64,000 nt of DNA, taken from contig NZ_JBJUVG010000001.1 in NCBI RefSeq assembly GCF_046097595.1, positions 186,001-250,000 of the forward strand. Direction: 5' to 3'. The notes beneath the pieces are model-generated. The model was not told the DNA's origin. It did no database searches and saw nothing but the letters and a program-made list of their open reading frames with translations. The position numbers and the translations under genes were made by a program. Origin of the DNA: Peptococcus simiae. GTDB taxonomy: Bacteria > Bacillota > Peptococcia > Peptococcales > Peptococcaceae. Shown here in pieces: positions 1 to 8,872 of the stretch. Position 1 is the first letter of the stretch. The number at the start of each line of letters is the position of its first letter.

Positions 1-270
1 GACCTCATTGTTGTCACTGGTATAGGGCTGGTAGTCGCTTTCATCGGTATTTTTTAGGATCATAATGGCCCGGGGCTTGGTTGGGTCCCGGTGGATATAG
101 CCCTTCTTTTCCAACTGGTTCAAGTGGTTGTGGACCGTTGACGAACTCTTAAGCTCAACAGCCTCGCCTATTTCCCGTACCGAGGGCGGGTACCCCTTTT
201 CTTCCACTTCAGCAATAATAAAATCTAAAATGCGCACCTGCCGGGCGCTTAAAGCCGTTTTCACCTGCAT
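1..270 (-). CDS. lexA: LexA repressor, N-terminal part (cut by window edge)
   Basis: SOS-response repressor. The 90 visible residues are the winged-helix DNA-binding domain, starting MQVKTALSARQVRILDFI and containing the LexA recognition region YPPSVREIGEAVELKSSSTV. The hinge and the Ser/Lys autoprotease domain lie beyond the left edge. The start is the ATG at 268-270, preceded by GGAGCC. A sigma-A-type promoter and a Bacillota-type LexA box lie just upstream, so autoregulation is expected. The gene is divergent from the ltaS-like gene. Identification is firm; completeness cannot be judged. Confidence 0.93.
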   Translation of the reverse strand, partial: MQVKTALSARQVRILDFIIAEVEEKGYPPSVREIGEAVELKSSSTVHNHLNQLEKKGYIHRDPTKPRAIMILKNTDESDYQPYTSDNNEV

Positions 271-318
271 ACGAGGCTCCTTTCCTACGGGGGAGACATC
301 GATCATCTAATTGTCAAC

Positions 319-347
319 AGTATACTAGAAAAAAACGTAAAAATCAA
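319..347 (-). promoter_or_regulatory. lexA promoter
   Basis: Reading the minus strand, TTGATT (342-347) and TATACT (319-324) are separated by exactly 17 bases, 49 bases upstream of the lexA start codon. Confidence 0.7.
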
Positions 348-359
348 ACGTTCATTCGC

Positions 360-373
360 CGAATAACCGTTCT
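360..373. promoter_or_regulatory. Candidate LexA (SOS) box
   Basis: CGAATAACCGTTCT matches the Bacillota LexA box CGAACNNNNGTTCG at all but two positions. It sits just upstream of the lexA -35, as expected for an autoregulated repressor. The match is imperfect, so this is a candidate only. Confidence 0.5.
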
Positions 374-527
374 GAACTCCTTGCGGCCAAGACGGTCGCC
401 CCTGAGGGATGGAAGAGGAGGAGGGGACGGGCTTATGTACAGGCCCTGTCATCTTATGGTAAAGTAAGGGTAAATAATCTCCATCAAGACCCTCAGGCCA
501 GCGGTCCTGACGGCAAAGGAAGGTCCT

Positions 528-2366
528 ATGAAAACATCCACCGGCCCGATTGTTCTGGCCATGCTCAGCTTAAACAGCCTCTTATACCTGTCCAGCCTAT
601 CCACCACCGGCCCGGCGGCCCTGTCTCCGGGCCTTATTTTGGCCTGCATTGTCCTCACGACCCTGGGCGATAGCTGCCTTTTTGTCCTCTGGTGGGGCCG
701 GGCCTACCACTTGGGCCTGGCCTTGGTCCTGGGTTTCTTAAAAATCGGCCTGGGGATTTACTACCGGGAATTTGGCCACTTTAATTTTACCGACCGCCTG
801 GGCCTGGCCCGGGAACTGACCGGGGTTTGGCCGGTTATCCGAAAGGACTTCGGCCCGGTGCCCATCCTGATGGCCCTCATCACCCTCCTGCTGGCTTTCT
901 ATATCCTCCGGGCCCCGGCCCGGGAACCGACCGGCCCTCTTAGCCAGCGGCGGCGCCTGGCCCTAGCCCTCCTGCTGGGGGTTATCCTCCTGCCGGCCAT
1001 CGGGCAGACCGGGATTTTCGGCCATGAGCTATACTCCACCCTGGTCCTGTCGCCCATCAATGCCCAGCTGGAAGGCCGCCGTCTCAAGCAAGACCCCAGC
1101 TACCAAACCATTGCCGATGACCTCAAGAACCGGCCCATCCAGGCCAATGCCTTTACCGGATTGGCCCGGGGGAAGAACGTCATCTTCATCCAGTGCGAAT
1201 CTCTCCAGAATACCTTTCTGAACCGGACCTATAACGGCCAGGCCATCACCCCCTTCCTAAATAACCTGGCCCGGGCCCCGGGGAGTATCTACTTTACCGA
1301 TTATTTTGAGCTTCTCGGCGGGGGCAATACCTCTGATGCAGAGTTCGTGTCCATGTCCGGTCTGTACCCCAGCTTGCAGGGCCAGGCCTACACCAGCTAC
1401 AAAGGCCAGTCCTATGCCCTGCCGGCCATGGCCGAAGCCCAGGGGTATGACCGCCTGGCCATGCATGGCAATACAGGGACCTACTATAACCGGGAGGCCA
1501 TCTACCCCGCCTTTCATTTCAACCACATCTTCCTCGGTGAAGACTATAGCCAGGATGAAACCATCAATATGGGCCTATCGGACGGGTCCTTCTTTGACCA
1601 GTCCGCTGACCGGCTCCTGGCCCAGCGGCAGACGGACCGCCCCTTTTTTGCCCTCCTGGTGACCCTGTCGACCCATGCCCCCTATGACCTGCCGGCCAAG
1701 TACCTGACCATCCCCAAGGAAGCAGACGATCCGACAGACTTCGTCTACCGCTACGCCAATTGCGCCAGGTACACCGACAATGCCCTCCGGGCCTTCTTTG
1801 CCCAGCTGGAAGAAGCGGGGCTCCTGGAGGATACCCTCATCGCCGTCTACGGCGACCACCATGCCATGACCCTGACCAACCCGTCCCAAATGGCCTCTAT
1901 GACCAGGTGGCTGGGCTGGACCCCGGACTATGACACCATGATGAACATCCCCCTAATCCTCAAGGTGCCCGGTCTGGAAGAAAATATCATCCGGGATAAT
2001 ACCGGGTCGCAAGTGGACCTCTACCCGACCGTCTTAAACCTCCTCGGCTGGGACCGCCAGCAGGTCCCGACCTTCGGCATAGACCTCCTGGGCCCGCCGG
2101 AAGAAGTGGACCGAAACGTCGTCTTTCCCCAGACCTATCTGGTCAAAGGGTCCTTTATCACCAAGGACCGGCTTTTCAAGTACTCCCGGGATGGGCTCTT
2201 TAAAAATTCTCAACTGATCAACCGCAAGACCCGGCAGCAAGTCCCCACCAAGGCCGCCCGCCTCCTGTCCAACCGGGCAGCCATCACCCTGGATTATGCC
2301 GACAGCCTCATGGAAGAAGACCGGCTGGAAGACCTCCTGACCGCCCCACCGCCTGCAGCCGGCTAG
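528..2366 (+). CDS. LTA synthase-family membrane sulfatase
   Basis: Probable lipoteichoic-acid (polyglycerophosphate) synthase or related phosphoglycerol transferase acting outside the membrane. The N-terminal about 180 residues hold several hydrophobic segments, followed by an extracellular sulfatase-fold domain. LtaS-type residues are visible: E224 in QCESLQN, the nucleophile T268 in GGGNTSDAEF, H313 in MHGNTGTYYNRE, and D443-H444 in YGDHH. The length of 612 aa fits LtaS (about 620-650). ATG start after AAGGAAGG. It could be a glycolipid-primed LtaP/YvgJ-like paralogue rather than the main synthase. The gene stands alone, divergent from lexA. Confidence 0.85.
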   Translation: MKTSTGPIVLAMLSLNSLLYLSSLSTTGPAALSPGLILACIVLTTLGDSCLFVLWWGRAYHLGLALVLGFLKIGLGIYYREFGHFNFTDRLGLARELTGVWPVIRKDFGPVPILMALITLLLAFYILRAPAREPTGPLSQRRRLALALLLGVILLPAIGQTGIFGHELYSTLVLSPINAQLEGRRLKQDPSYQTIADDLKNRPIQANAFTGLARGKNVIFIQCESLQNTFLNRTYNGQAITPFLNNLARAPGSIYFTDYFELLGGGNTSDAEFVSMSGLYPSLQGQAYTSYKGQSYALPAMAEAQGYDRLAMHGNTGTYYNREAIYPAFHFNHIFLGEDYSQDETINMGLSDGSFFDQSADRLLAQRQTDRPFFALLVTLSTHAPYDLPAKYLTIPKEADDPTDFVYRYANCARYTDNALRAFFAQLEEAGLLEDTLIAVYGDHHAMTLTNPSQMASMTRWLGWTPDYDTMMNIPLILKVPGLEENIIRDNTGSQVDLYPTVLNLLGWDRQQVPTFGIDLLGPPEEVDRNVVFPQTYLVKGSFITKDRLFKYSRDGLFKNSQLINRKTRQQVPTKAARLLSNRAAITLDYADSLMEEDRLEDLLTAPPPAAG

Positions 2367-2378
2367 CCCCTGTCCTGC

Positions 2379-2407
2379 TTGACAAACAGGGGCAGGACGT
2401 ATATACT
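2379..2407 (+). promoter_or_regulatory. greA-lysS promoter
   Basis: TTGACA (2379-2384), a 17-base spacer, then TATACT (2402-2407). The expected transcript start near 2414 lies upstream of the ATG chosen for greA. Confidence 0.75.
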
Positions 2408-2486
2408 TATAAAATTGATGACTGGTCGTGACATGGTCACGGCCTTCTTTATGACTAAAACTGTTTGGCAGGAGGCATCGACACAG

Positions 2487-2963
2487 ATGGCAGATAAGAC
2501 CTTACTCACCCAAGAAGGATTAGATGAATTAAAGGCCGAGCTGGAACACTTGAAGACGGTTCGCCGGAAAGAAGTATCCGATCGTTTAAAGGTAGCAATC
2601 GATTTCGGAGACCTCAGCGAAAACTCCGAATATGACGATGCAAAAAATGAGCAAGCCTTTATTGAAGGTCGGATCAAAAAAGTAGAAAGCCTACTCCGCA
2701 ATTACGAACTCATCAGTAAGAGCGAAGACGATAAAGATAAAATCAACGTCGGTTCTAAGGTCCGGGTAGAGGACGTAGAACTGGAAGAAGAGGAAGAGTA
2801 CCGGATCGTAGGGACCATTGAAGCAGACCCCATGCAAAACCGGATCTCCAATGAATCCCCCCTGGGCCAGGCCCTCTTAGGCCATGTGGTCGGTGATGAG
2901 ATCACCGTTGCTGCCCCGGTGGGCGATATCATCTATCGGGTTATTTCTATACAAAACGAATAG
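2487..2963 (+). CDS. greA: Transcription elongation factor GreA
   Basis: Rescues backtracked RNA polymerase by stimulating transcript cleavage. The N-terminal coiled coil (about residues 1-75) carries the tip motif DFGDLSENSEYDDAKNEQ with its acidic residues. The C-terminal FKBP-like domain includes SPLGQALLGHVVGD. Starting at MADKTLLTQ gives 158 aa, the usual GreA length. The open frame continues upstream, but that extension is not GreA-like. AGGAGG lies about 11 bases ahead of this ATG. Eight bases separate greA from lysS, so the two are probably co-transcribed. Confidence 0.95.
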   Translation: MADKTLLTQEGLDELKAELEHLKTVRRKEVSDRLKVAIDFGDLSENSEYDDAKNEQAFIEGRIKKVESLLRNYELISKSEDDKDKINVGSKVRVEDVELEEEEEYRIVGTIEADPMQNRISNESPLGQALLGHVVGDEITVAAPVGDIIYRVISIQNE

Positions 2964-2971
2964 GAGGAGCC

Positions 2972-4879
2972 ATGGCTACAGAAAATCTCGGCGGACTCAA
3001 ACAAATCATGAACGTCCGGTTGGAAAAAATGGCCGCCTTACGCGACCGCGGCATTGATCCCTTCGGCCACCGCTTTGACGTCACCCACCATGTGAAGGAT
3101 ATCTTAGCAGCCCAGGAAAGCCTTTTAGCAAGCGAAGAACCGGTAAAAATCGCCGGCCGGATCATGGCCAAACGGGGCCAGGGCAAGGCCGGTTTCGCTA
3201 ATGTGGCCGACCTGTCCGGCAATATCCAAATCTACTGCCGGCAGGACGTCCTCGGTGAAGACAACCACTGGATCTTCAAAAAGGCCGACGTCGGCGATAT
3301 CATTGGCGTCGAAGGCCCCCTCTTTATTACCGACCGGGGAGAACTCTCCATCCGGGTTACCAAGCTGACCCACCTGTCCAAGGCCATGCGGCCCCTGCCG
3401 GAAAAATTCCACGGTCTGACCGATGTCGAATTACGCTACCGCCAGCGCTATGTCGACCTCATCATGAATCCGGACGTCCGGGATACCTTTGTCAAGCGGA
3501 CCAAGATCATCCAATCCGTCCGGCATTACCTGGATAAATTGGGCTTTTTGGAAGTAGAGACCCCCATCCTCCACCAAATTGCCGGCGGCGCCAATGCCCG
3601 CCCCTTCATCACCCACCACAATGCCCTGGATATCGACCTCTACCTCCGGATCGCCCTGGAGCTACACCTGAAACGGCTCATTGTCGGCGGCCTGGAACGG
3701 GTCTACGAAATTGGCCGAGTCTTCCGGAACGAAGGCATCGATACCAGCCATAACCCGGAATTTACCCTGATGGAACTCTACCAGGCCTATGGCGACGTCA
3801 ACACCATGATGGATATCACCGAAGGCCTCTTCATCCATGTCGCGGAAGAGGTCCTCGGCACCACAGACATTACCTGTGACGGCCATGAGGTCCACCTGGC
3901 CGGCCCCTGGCCCCGTCTGCCCATGGCTCAAGCCGTCAAAGACGCCTGCGGCCTGGACTACCATGCCGACATGGACGATGCCGCCTTCATTGCCGCCGCC
4001 ATTGAAAAAGGCGCCGAAGCCGACAAGTGCACCGACCGGGGCCATGCCCTGGAAGAACTCTTTGACCTCTTCGTCGAAAAGACCCTGATCCAACCGACCT
4101 TCATCACCGAATACCCGGTTGAAATCAGCCCCCTGGCCCGGCGCAACCCGGACAACCCCCGGATGACCGACCGTTTTGAACTCTTCATTGTCGGCCGGGA
4201 ACACGCCAACGCCTTCTCTGAAACCAACGACCCTGTTGACCAGCGGCACCGGTTTGAAGAGCAGGTCAAGGCCAAGTCCGCCGGCGATGACGAAGCCCAC
4301 CCCATGGACGAAGACTTCATCAATGCCCTGGAATACGGCCTGCCCCCGACCGGCGGCCTGGGCGTCGGCATTGACCGGATGGTCATGCTCCTCACCGATA
4401 GCGACTCCATCCGGGACGTCCTCCTCTTCCCGACCATGAAGCCCCTGGACGGTGGCAAAAATAAAAACCACCAGGCTCCGGCCACCAAAGCCGAGGCTCC
4501 CATCGACTTCTCCAAGGTTGTCGTGGAACCCCTCTTTGAGGACATGGTCGACTTTGACACCTTCTCCAAGTCCGACTTCCGGGCCGTCAAAGTCAAAGAC
4601 TGCGTCGCCGTTCCCAAGTCTAAAAAACTCCTCCAGTTCACCCTGGATGATGGGTCCGGCACCGACCGCACCATCTTAAGCGGCATCCACCCCTACTATG
4701 AACCGGAAGACCTGGTTGGCAAGACCTGCATCGCCATTACCAACCTCCCGCCCCGGGCCATGATGGGCATCGACTCCTGCGGCATGCTCCTGTCCGCCAT
4801 CCACACCGAAGAGGGCCAAGAAAAACTCCAGCTCCTCATGGTGGACCCCCACATCCCTGCAGGCGCCAAGCTTTATTAA
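2972..4879 (+). CDS. lysS: Lysyl-tRNA synthetase with C-terminal tRNA-binding domain
   Basis: Class II LysRS. There is an N-terminal OB-fold anticodon-binding domain (about residues 55-160) and a catalytic core with motif 2 around YEIGRVFRNEGIDTSHNPEF and motif 3 in GLGVGIDRMVML. Ordinary bacterial LysRS ends near residue 490-500. This protein continues through a low-complexity linker into a second OB fold (about residues 520-635, DFRAVKVKDCVAVPKSKKLL ... GIHPYYEPEDLVGKTCI). That fold is of the tRNA-binding type seen at the C-terminus of many MetRS and in Trbp111. The extra domain probably increases tRNA affinity. RBS AGGAGG. A strong terminator follows. Confidence 0.95.
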   Translation: MATENLGGLKQIMNVRLEKMAALRDRGIDPFGHRFDVTHHVKDILAAQESLLASEEPVKIAGRIMAKRGQGKAGFANVADLSGNIQIYCRQDVLGEDNHWIFKKADVGDIIGVEGPLFITDRGELSIRVTKLTHLSKAMRPLPEKFHGLTDVELRYRQRYVDLIMNPDVRDTFVKRTKIIQSVRHYLDKLGFLEVETPILHQIAGGANARPFITHHNALDIDLYLRIALELHLKRLIVGGLERVYEIGRVFRNEGIDTSHNPEFTLMELYQAYGDVNTMMDITEGLFIHVAEEVLGTTDITCDGHEVHLAGPWPRLPMAQAVKDACGLDYHADMDDAAFIAAAIEKGAEADKCTDRGHALEELFDLFVEKTLIQPTFITEYPVEISPLARRNPDNPRMTDRFELFIVGREHANAFSETNDPVDQRHRFEEQVKAKSAGDDEAHPMDEDFINALEYGLPPTGGLGVGIDRMVMLLTDSDSIRDVLLFPTMKPLDGGKNKNHQAPATKAEAPIDFSKVVVEPLFEDMVDFDTFSKSDFRAVKVKDCVAVPKSKKLLQFTLDDGSGTDRTILSGIHPYYEPEDLVGKTCIAITNLPPRAMMGIDSCGMLLSAIHTEEGQEKLQLLMVDPHIPAGAKLY

Positions 4880-4888
4880 AATAACCAA

Positions 4889-4920
4889 CCGAGACCGGTC
4901 TCCCGGCCTCGGTTTTTTTA
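4889..4920 (+). terminator. lysS terminator
   Basis: Hairpin CCGAGACCGG / CCGGCCTCGG with a short loop, followed by seven T. Confidence 0.85.
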
Positions 4921-4972
4921 TTTTCGAGCAAGGCCGCTTACAAAAGCAATCCTATTCATACGCCAAAATAAA

Positions 4973-5002
4973 AACAATGGCGAGATTAATCTCGCCATTG
5001 TT
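4973..5002 (-). terminator. rhuM terminator, perfect 30-bp palindrome
   Basis: A perfect inverted repeat AACAATGGCGAGATT / AATCTCGCCATTGTT lies 30 bases past the rhuM stop. On the minus strand it runs into TTTTATTTT. It may also act on transcripts from the plus strand. Confidence 0.8.
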
Positions 5003-5032
5003 GATTTTTCATCGCCAAATATGTATATTCTT

Positions 5033-6106
5033 CTAATTTTTAGTATCATCTTCTAGTTCCAAGAATTTATCAAAATCACTTTTGTAGAGTCTATCTTGTA
5101 TTATTCTATATTTTTCAAACTCACTCTCTGCGTGTTTTTTAGCAAGAGCTGCAGATACTTTTCCTGCATCGTTTAAGATTTCTTTATCCCATAATTGTAA
5201 AAATCCATTCAATCTTTTTTCCCAATCTGCCATTGTCATCGGGATATGTCTTTCTGCTTGTAGTTCTGCCATGTCCAAATATGATGAAACAATTCTTTGC
5301 ATTTGATTTAATTCTTCTTCGTTTAGATAATTCTTTGCAACAACTACATCATATTTATGAATTTTTGAATCTGGAGAGCCTTCCCAAGTAGTAAGTCCCA
5401 TATTTTTAGTCTTGTGATTGGCTTTATCTACAATTAATTCAGCTGCAGTTTTTCCATGAATGGCATAGTGCAATTTATTTTGAATAGCTGCAAAAAACCT
5501 TTTTGTTGCTTTTGCAGATGGATCATAGTCTAAAGATGTGGCATAAATATCTGTGATTTTTTGATAGAATCGTCTCTCAGATAATCTAATTTCACGAATT
5601 TTTACAAGTAATTTTTCGAAATAATCCTTGGTAAGTTTTGTGCCAGAATTTTTGAGTCTTTCATCATCCATTGCCCAACCTTTAATTGTAAAATCTTTTA
5701 CAATTTGGTTTGCCCACTTTCTAAATTGGATGGCACGTTCGTTATTTACTTTAAAACCTACTGCAATAATTGCTTGTAGGTTATAGTGTTTTGTCTCCCT
5801 TGAAACATTTCTAGAACCTTCTTTTTGAACTATTAGGAAATTCCTAATAGTTGCTTCTTCTTGTAATTCACTATCGGCATAGATTTTTTTAAGATGTTCA
5901 TTTATTGTGGCGACACTAACATCATAAAGAGCTGCCATCATCTTTTGAGTTAGCCAAATATTTTCATCTTCATATCTAATTTCGATAGCTTCTTGATCAT
6001 CACCGTTAGCTGCAATAAAAGTCAAGTATTCAGCAGCAGATGATCTAATTTGAAGTTCTTTTTTATCATGATTTACGTCTTTATTTTTATCCATATCTTT
6101 ACTCAT
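5033..6106 (-). CDS. RhuM family protein
   Basis: RhuM-family protein of unknown biochemical role, often found in genomic islands. Family features: the N-terminal IEIRYEDENIWLTQKMMAALYDVSVATINEHLKKI block, which looks like a helix-turn-helix region, then HYNLQAIIAVGFKVNNERAIQFRKWA (Bro-N/RhuM-like). I chose the ATG at 6104-6106, which has GGAGAG six bases ahead. An ATG four codons further upstream overlaps that RBS. The gene and its flanks (about 4.94-6.4 kb) are strikingly AT-rich against GC-rich neighbours, which indicates acquisition. No partner gene such as fic or a restriction system is adjacent. Confidence 0.8.
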   Translation of the reverse strand: MSKDMDKNKDVNHDKKELQIRSSAAEYLTFIAANGDDQEAIEIRYEDENIWLTQKMMAALYDVSVATINEHLKKIYADSELQEEATIRNFLIVQKEGSRNVSRETKHYNLQAIIAVGFKVNNERAIQFRKWANQIVKDFTIKGWAMDDERLKNSGTKLTKDYFEKLLVKIREIRLSERRFYQKITDIYATSLDYDPSAKATKRFFAAIQNKLHYAIHGKTAAELIVDKANHKTKNMGLTTWEGSPDSKIHKYDVVVAKNYLNEEELNQMQRIVSSYLDMAELQAERHIPMTMADWEKRLNGFLQLWDKEILNDAGKVSAALAKKHAESEFEKYRIIQDRLYKSDFDKFLELEDDTKN

Positions 6107-6500
6107 AAGTCTCTCCATGTATGAATGTCATTCTACCTTTAAACACTGGAATACTAATCAAGAATACAATCACATCATGTATAAAGGCGTTTATTATTAT
6201 ATTTTGTGTTATTGGTAATTGATGATAAGTTTGACCCCTTATCTTAAAAGCGGTTAGGGTGCTTGTAATAAAATCAAGTGCCAACCATAAGGCAACTGAT
6301 GGTTTTATTATATCAATTTATACTTAAAAAATCTTCTAATCATATTTCTTATTTTATCTTTTACCTGTTTATAAACCCAGCTATTTTTGCAAATTGATGA
6401 AAGAGCCAAGGCGGGCAGAGGGCCTTCTGAGCTGAAGCGGCACATCAACTTAGGCAGTCGACAAACCGGGAGGACTCGACTTTTTTCGCCACAGCGGGCC
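6107..6500. other. AT-rich intergenic stretch with no supported gene
   Basis: This is the rest of the AT-rich island upstream of rhuM, returning to GC-rich sequence near 6400. A 61-codon minus-strand frame opens here only from TTG, has no ribosome site and no recognisable family, so it is not called. Confidence 0.5.
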
Positions 6501-6507
6501 CCCTTGT

Positions 6508-6515
6508 GGTATAAT
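6508..6515 (+). promoter_or_regulatory. Extended -10 promoter for methyltransferase gene
   Basis: TGGTATAAT is an extended -10 (TGn before TATAAT at 6510-6515) with a poor -35. It lies about 50 bases upstream of the methyltransferase ATG. Confidence 0.55.
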
Positions 6516-6565
6516 GCGGGAAAAAGAGTTAGCCATGAGCAATTTAACTGACATAGGAGGCCTGT

Positions 6566-7183
6566 ATGTTCAAACGATTTTTTGCCAATGTCATCAAACC
6601 CACCGGCCTAGGGGGCCAGCTGATGGTCCGCCGGATGAACTGGCACCACGAAAGCCTGGCCCGGTGGGGGCGGTCCTTTTTAGACATCCGCCCGGACTAT
6701 GCCCTCCTGGACCTGGGCTGTGGCGGCGGCCGGAATGTCCAATACTTCCTGACCCGGGCCCGCCGGGTCTATGGCCTGGACTACTCCCCGACCAGCGTCG
6801 CCGCCTCCAGGCAACTTAACCAAAAGGCCATCCGGGCAGGCCGATGCCAAATCATAGAAGGCAACGTCCGCCGGCTCCCCTTTGCCGATGCCTCTATCGA
6901 TATTGTCACCGCCTTTGAAACCATCTACTTTTGGGAGGACATCGCCGCCTGCTTTGAAGAAGTCCACCGGGTCCTGGTCGATGGCGGCCAATTTTTAATC
7001 TGCAATGAAGCCGCCCACCGGGATAGCGAAACCATCAAAAAATGGGCCGACATGCTGGGCTTTGAAGTCTACGACCCTCAAACCCTCACCGCCCTCCTGA
7101 CCCCCATCGGCTTCAGCTGCGACTACGAACTGGACTACAAGGACCAGCTGAGCTTCTTAGCCAAGAAAGTGCCGGCCGGCTGA
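6566..7183 (+). CDS. Class I SAM-dependent methyltransferase
   Basis: A 205-aa Rossmann-fold methyltransferase of the Methyltransf_11 type. Motif I is LLDLGCGGGRNVQYF (SAM binding), the acidic end of strand 2 is VYGLDYSP, and the motif IV/post-I region is GNVRRLPFADASIDIVTAFETIYFWED. EEVHRVLVDGGQFLICNE is typical of the family. The substrate cannot be told. ATG preceded by TAGGAGGCC. It is a single-gene unit ended by a terminator. Confidence 0.85.
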   Translation: MFKRFFANVIKPTGLGGQLMVRRMNWHHESLARWGRSFLDIRPDYALLDLGCGGGRNVQYFLTRARRVYGLDYSPTSVAASRQLNQKAIRAGRCQIIEGNVRRLPFADASIDIVTAFETIYFWEDIAACFEEVHRVLVDGGQFLICNEAAHRDSETIKKWADMLGFEVYDPQTLTALLTPIGFSCDYELDYKDQLSFLAKKVPAG

Positions 7184-7277
7184 TAGGCCGCAGGCAGGTG
7201 GAGGTACCAATCCAATCCCAACCGCTTCCACCCCCTAGTGAACCGGTATTTTGGGTAAACCTTTTAATAGACGGATC

Positions 7278-7304
7278 ACGCCGACTGCTGAGTCGGCGTT
7301 TTTT
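7278..7304 (+). terminator. Methyltransferase terminator (contains left copy of 21-bp repeat)
   Basis: Hairpin ACGCCGACT-GCTG-AGTCGGCGT followed by six T. Its 3' half begins a 21-bp sequence repeated exactly at 8860-8880. Confidence 0.85.
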
Positions 7305-7312
7305 ACTAGAGG
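7292..7312 (+). repeat. 21-bp direct repeat, left copy
   Basis: Begins GTCGGCG, has six T, ends ACTAGAGG. It is identical to 8860-8880. The two copies bracket the AT-rich lipoprotein gene. Confidence 0.85.
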
Positions 7313-7378
7313 TCATTCTTTGATAAAAGATTAATTAGAAGTAAGCTTGCTTTAATGCCTAGCTTAGAAAAAATAAAG

Positions 7379-7416
7379 AGGCTTCCCATTAAGGTAGCTA
7401 TCTTAATAGGAAGCCT
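7379..7416 (-). terminator. Terminator of lipoprotein gene
   Basis: Stem AGGCTTCC-ATTAA / TTAAT-GGAAGCCT around a short loop. On the minus strand it is followed by CTTTATTTTTTC, 28 bases after the gene's stop. Confidence 0.75.
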
Positions 7417-7443
7417 GTAAATAGGCAGGAAAAAAATTATATT

Positions 7444-8712
7444 TTAATAATCTTTCACTTCATAGGGGATGGTTTGATAATATACGACTTGGTTTTCACC
7501 ATTGACTTGAATAATTTCAGCTAAATGATGGCCTATAGACTGCAGCTTTTTGGCTTGAGCATCCGAAAGGGTCATCACTTCAACGACATCACCGGTGTAG
7601 AAATCTCTTTCCATTTCAGGGAAGGCATCAAATGCAGATTCCCCTTTACGCTGTGTTTTCCCTATTTCTTCTCCATCGATATATAAAACGATGGGCTGTT
7701 CGATATTTTCTCCGGCGCCAATGACAGATAAACCGCAAGACATAAAGTAATTATTTTCTCGGCACATCAAAGGGTTCGCCATGATACCTTTTTTACTGGT
7801 TGTGTTCATTATCTCAATATCACACCAGCTCTTATCGGAAACACCGATATTTTCCCGGGTGTAGCTATTTAGAGATTGTTTTTTAATATTGGGCCAGTAT
7901 ATTTTATGAGTCGCAAGCTTGTATTCACCAAAGGGAACGGATAAAACTTTATTGGATTTAACTGCTGTCAGCGTATTCTTGCTGGCATCCCAGCCGGGAA
8001 TGAAATTTTTGTCTCTCAGAGGATTATAATAAGGGACAAGGTTGCCATTTTCTAGTTTTGGATTGGCATTGACCAAAATTTGTTTGTTGCCATCCAGAAA
8101 TTTAATATGATTTTCCGGGAAAGTAATCTCCTTATTCTTTGTTGTGACTTTTTCAATTTCGAAAAAGTCGTTGCTTGCCTTAATTAAGTTGCCAACTAAA
8201 GCATTCAGTAAATCAGCATTCTTCTCATTTGATAAGTCTACACACCACTTATCATCTTTTTTGATAAGGTAGACCTTTACCTTCTTTTCGAGGTCGTTTA
8301 TATTCTTGAAGTCGTTTTTCAAGGGTTTGAATTCATTCTTATAGGCTATGATTCCTTTGAATGTATCATTGCGTAACTTTTCCGCTAGGTTCTTGTTCTT
8401 GATTTTCACATCAAGCGTAGCTGTTTTATCGTTCTCTTTTTCATTTACTGTCTCAAAGGAAACATCGGAGATGATTTTTTTGATTTTTTTGCTGGAGTCC
8501 TCATCATAGTTTAAACCGGCGATGAGTTGATCTCTTTCCTTGAAAAACTGGTCACCGTTCTTGGTTACTTCTAAAAATGTTTCTTCATCTTCACTTTGAG
8601 CACTTTTAATAAAGAGTTCAAGGGCACCACTGGGTGTATCCGAGGATGCGCAACCTCCAAATGTGAGGATGGCTACGAGTAGAATAAGTAATGGTACTAG
8701 ACGATTTTTCAT
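7444..8712 (-). CDS. Putative lipoprotein, unknown function
   Basis: A 422-aa secreted lipoprotein. The signal peptide MKNRLVPLLILLVAILTFGGC ends in a lipobox-like sequence with Cys at 21. The region after the signal (SGALELFIKSAQSEDEETFLEV, then KDDKWCVDL) resembles the NTF2-like DUF4878 folds of Gram-positive lipoproteins. The C-terminal half (ENNYFMSCGLSVIGAGENIEQPIVLYIDGEEIG) is not recognised. RBS AGGAGAAT nine bases before ATG. The gene is AT- and Lys-rich compared with flanking genes and lies between direct repeats, which suggests recent insertion. Confidence 0.7.
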   Translation of the reverse strand: MKNRLVPLLILLVAILTFGGCASSDTPSGALELFIKSAQSEDEETFLEVTKNGDQFFKERDQLIAGLNYDEDSSKKIKKIISDVSFETVNEKENDKTATLDVKIKNKNLAEKLRNDTFKGIIAYKNEFKPLKNDFKNINDLEKKVKVYLIKKDDKWCVDLSNEKNADLLNALVGNLIKASNDFFEIEKVTTKNKEITFPENHIKFLDGNKQILVNANPKLENGNLVPYYNPLRDKNFIPGWDASKNTLTAVKSNKVLSVPFGEYKLATHKIYWPNIKKQSLNSYTRENIGVSDKSWCDIEIMNTTSKKGIMANPLMCRENNYFMSCGLSVIGAGENIEQPIVLYIDGEEIGKTQRKGESAFDAFPEMERDFYTGDVVEVMTLSDAQAKKLQSIGHHLAEIIQVNGENQVVYYQTIPYEVKDY

Positions 8713-8850
8713 GATAATATTCTCCTAATGTTTAAATGTTTTACATAATTGTTACCCATTTATTAAAATGAGTCAAATTTGATTTTTCGCAAATAATACA
8801 AAATTTAAAATGAGTTTTTGCTTGGCGCCATTAGCCGGCGGACAGGTGCC

Positions 8851-8872
8851 GACGGCTAGGTCGGCGTTTTTT
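8851..8872 (+). terminator. Second copy of the CGCCGAC-type terminator
   Basis: GCCGAC-GGCTAG-GTCGGC followed by a T-run, lying just upstream of the thioredoxin-like gene. Its 3' half and the following bases duplicate the methyltransferase terminator. It may be the remnant of that terminator displaced by the island. Confidence 0.65.

Noticed and set aside
3662..4471. 269-codon antisense frame inside lysS
   Set aside because: Shadow of a high-GC gene. The sense frame is a clear class II synthetase, and the antisense product has no family features.
6099..6284. 61-codon minus-strand frame upstream of rhuM
   Set aside because: Starts only with TTG, lacks a ribosome site, overlaps the rhuM start, and matches no family. 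AT-rich sequence gives such frames by chance or as gene remnants.
6514..6819. 101-codon frame overlapping the methyltransferase start
   Set aside because: Proline-rich shadow; the methyltransferase frame from 6566 has the proper motifs and ribosome site.
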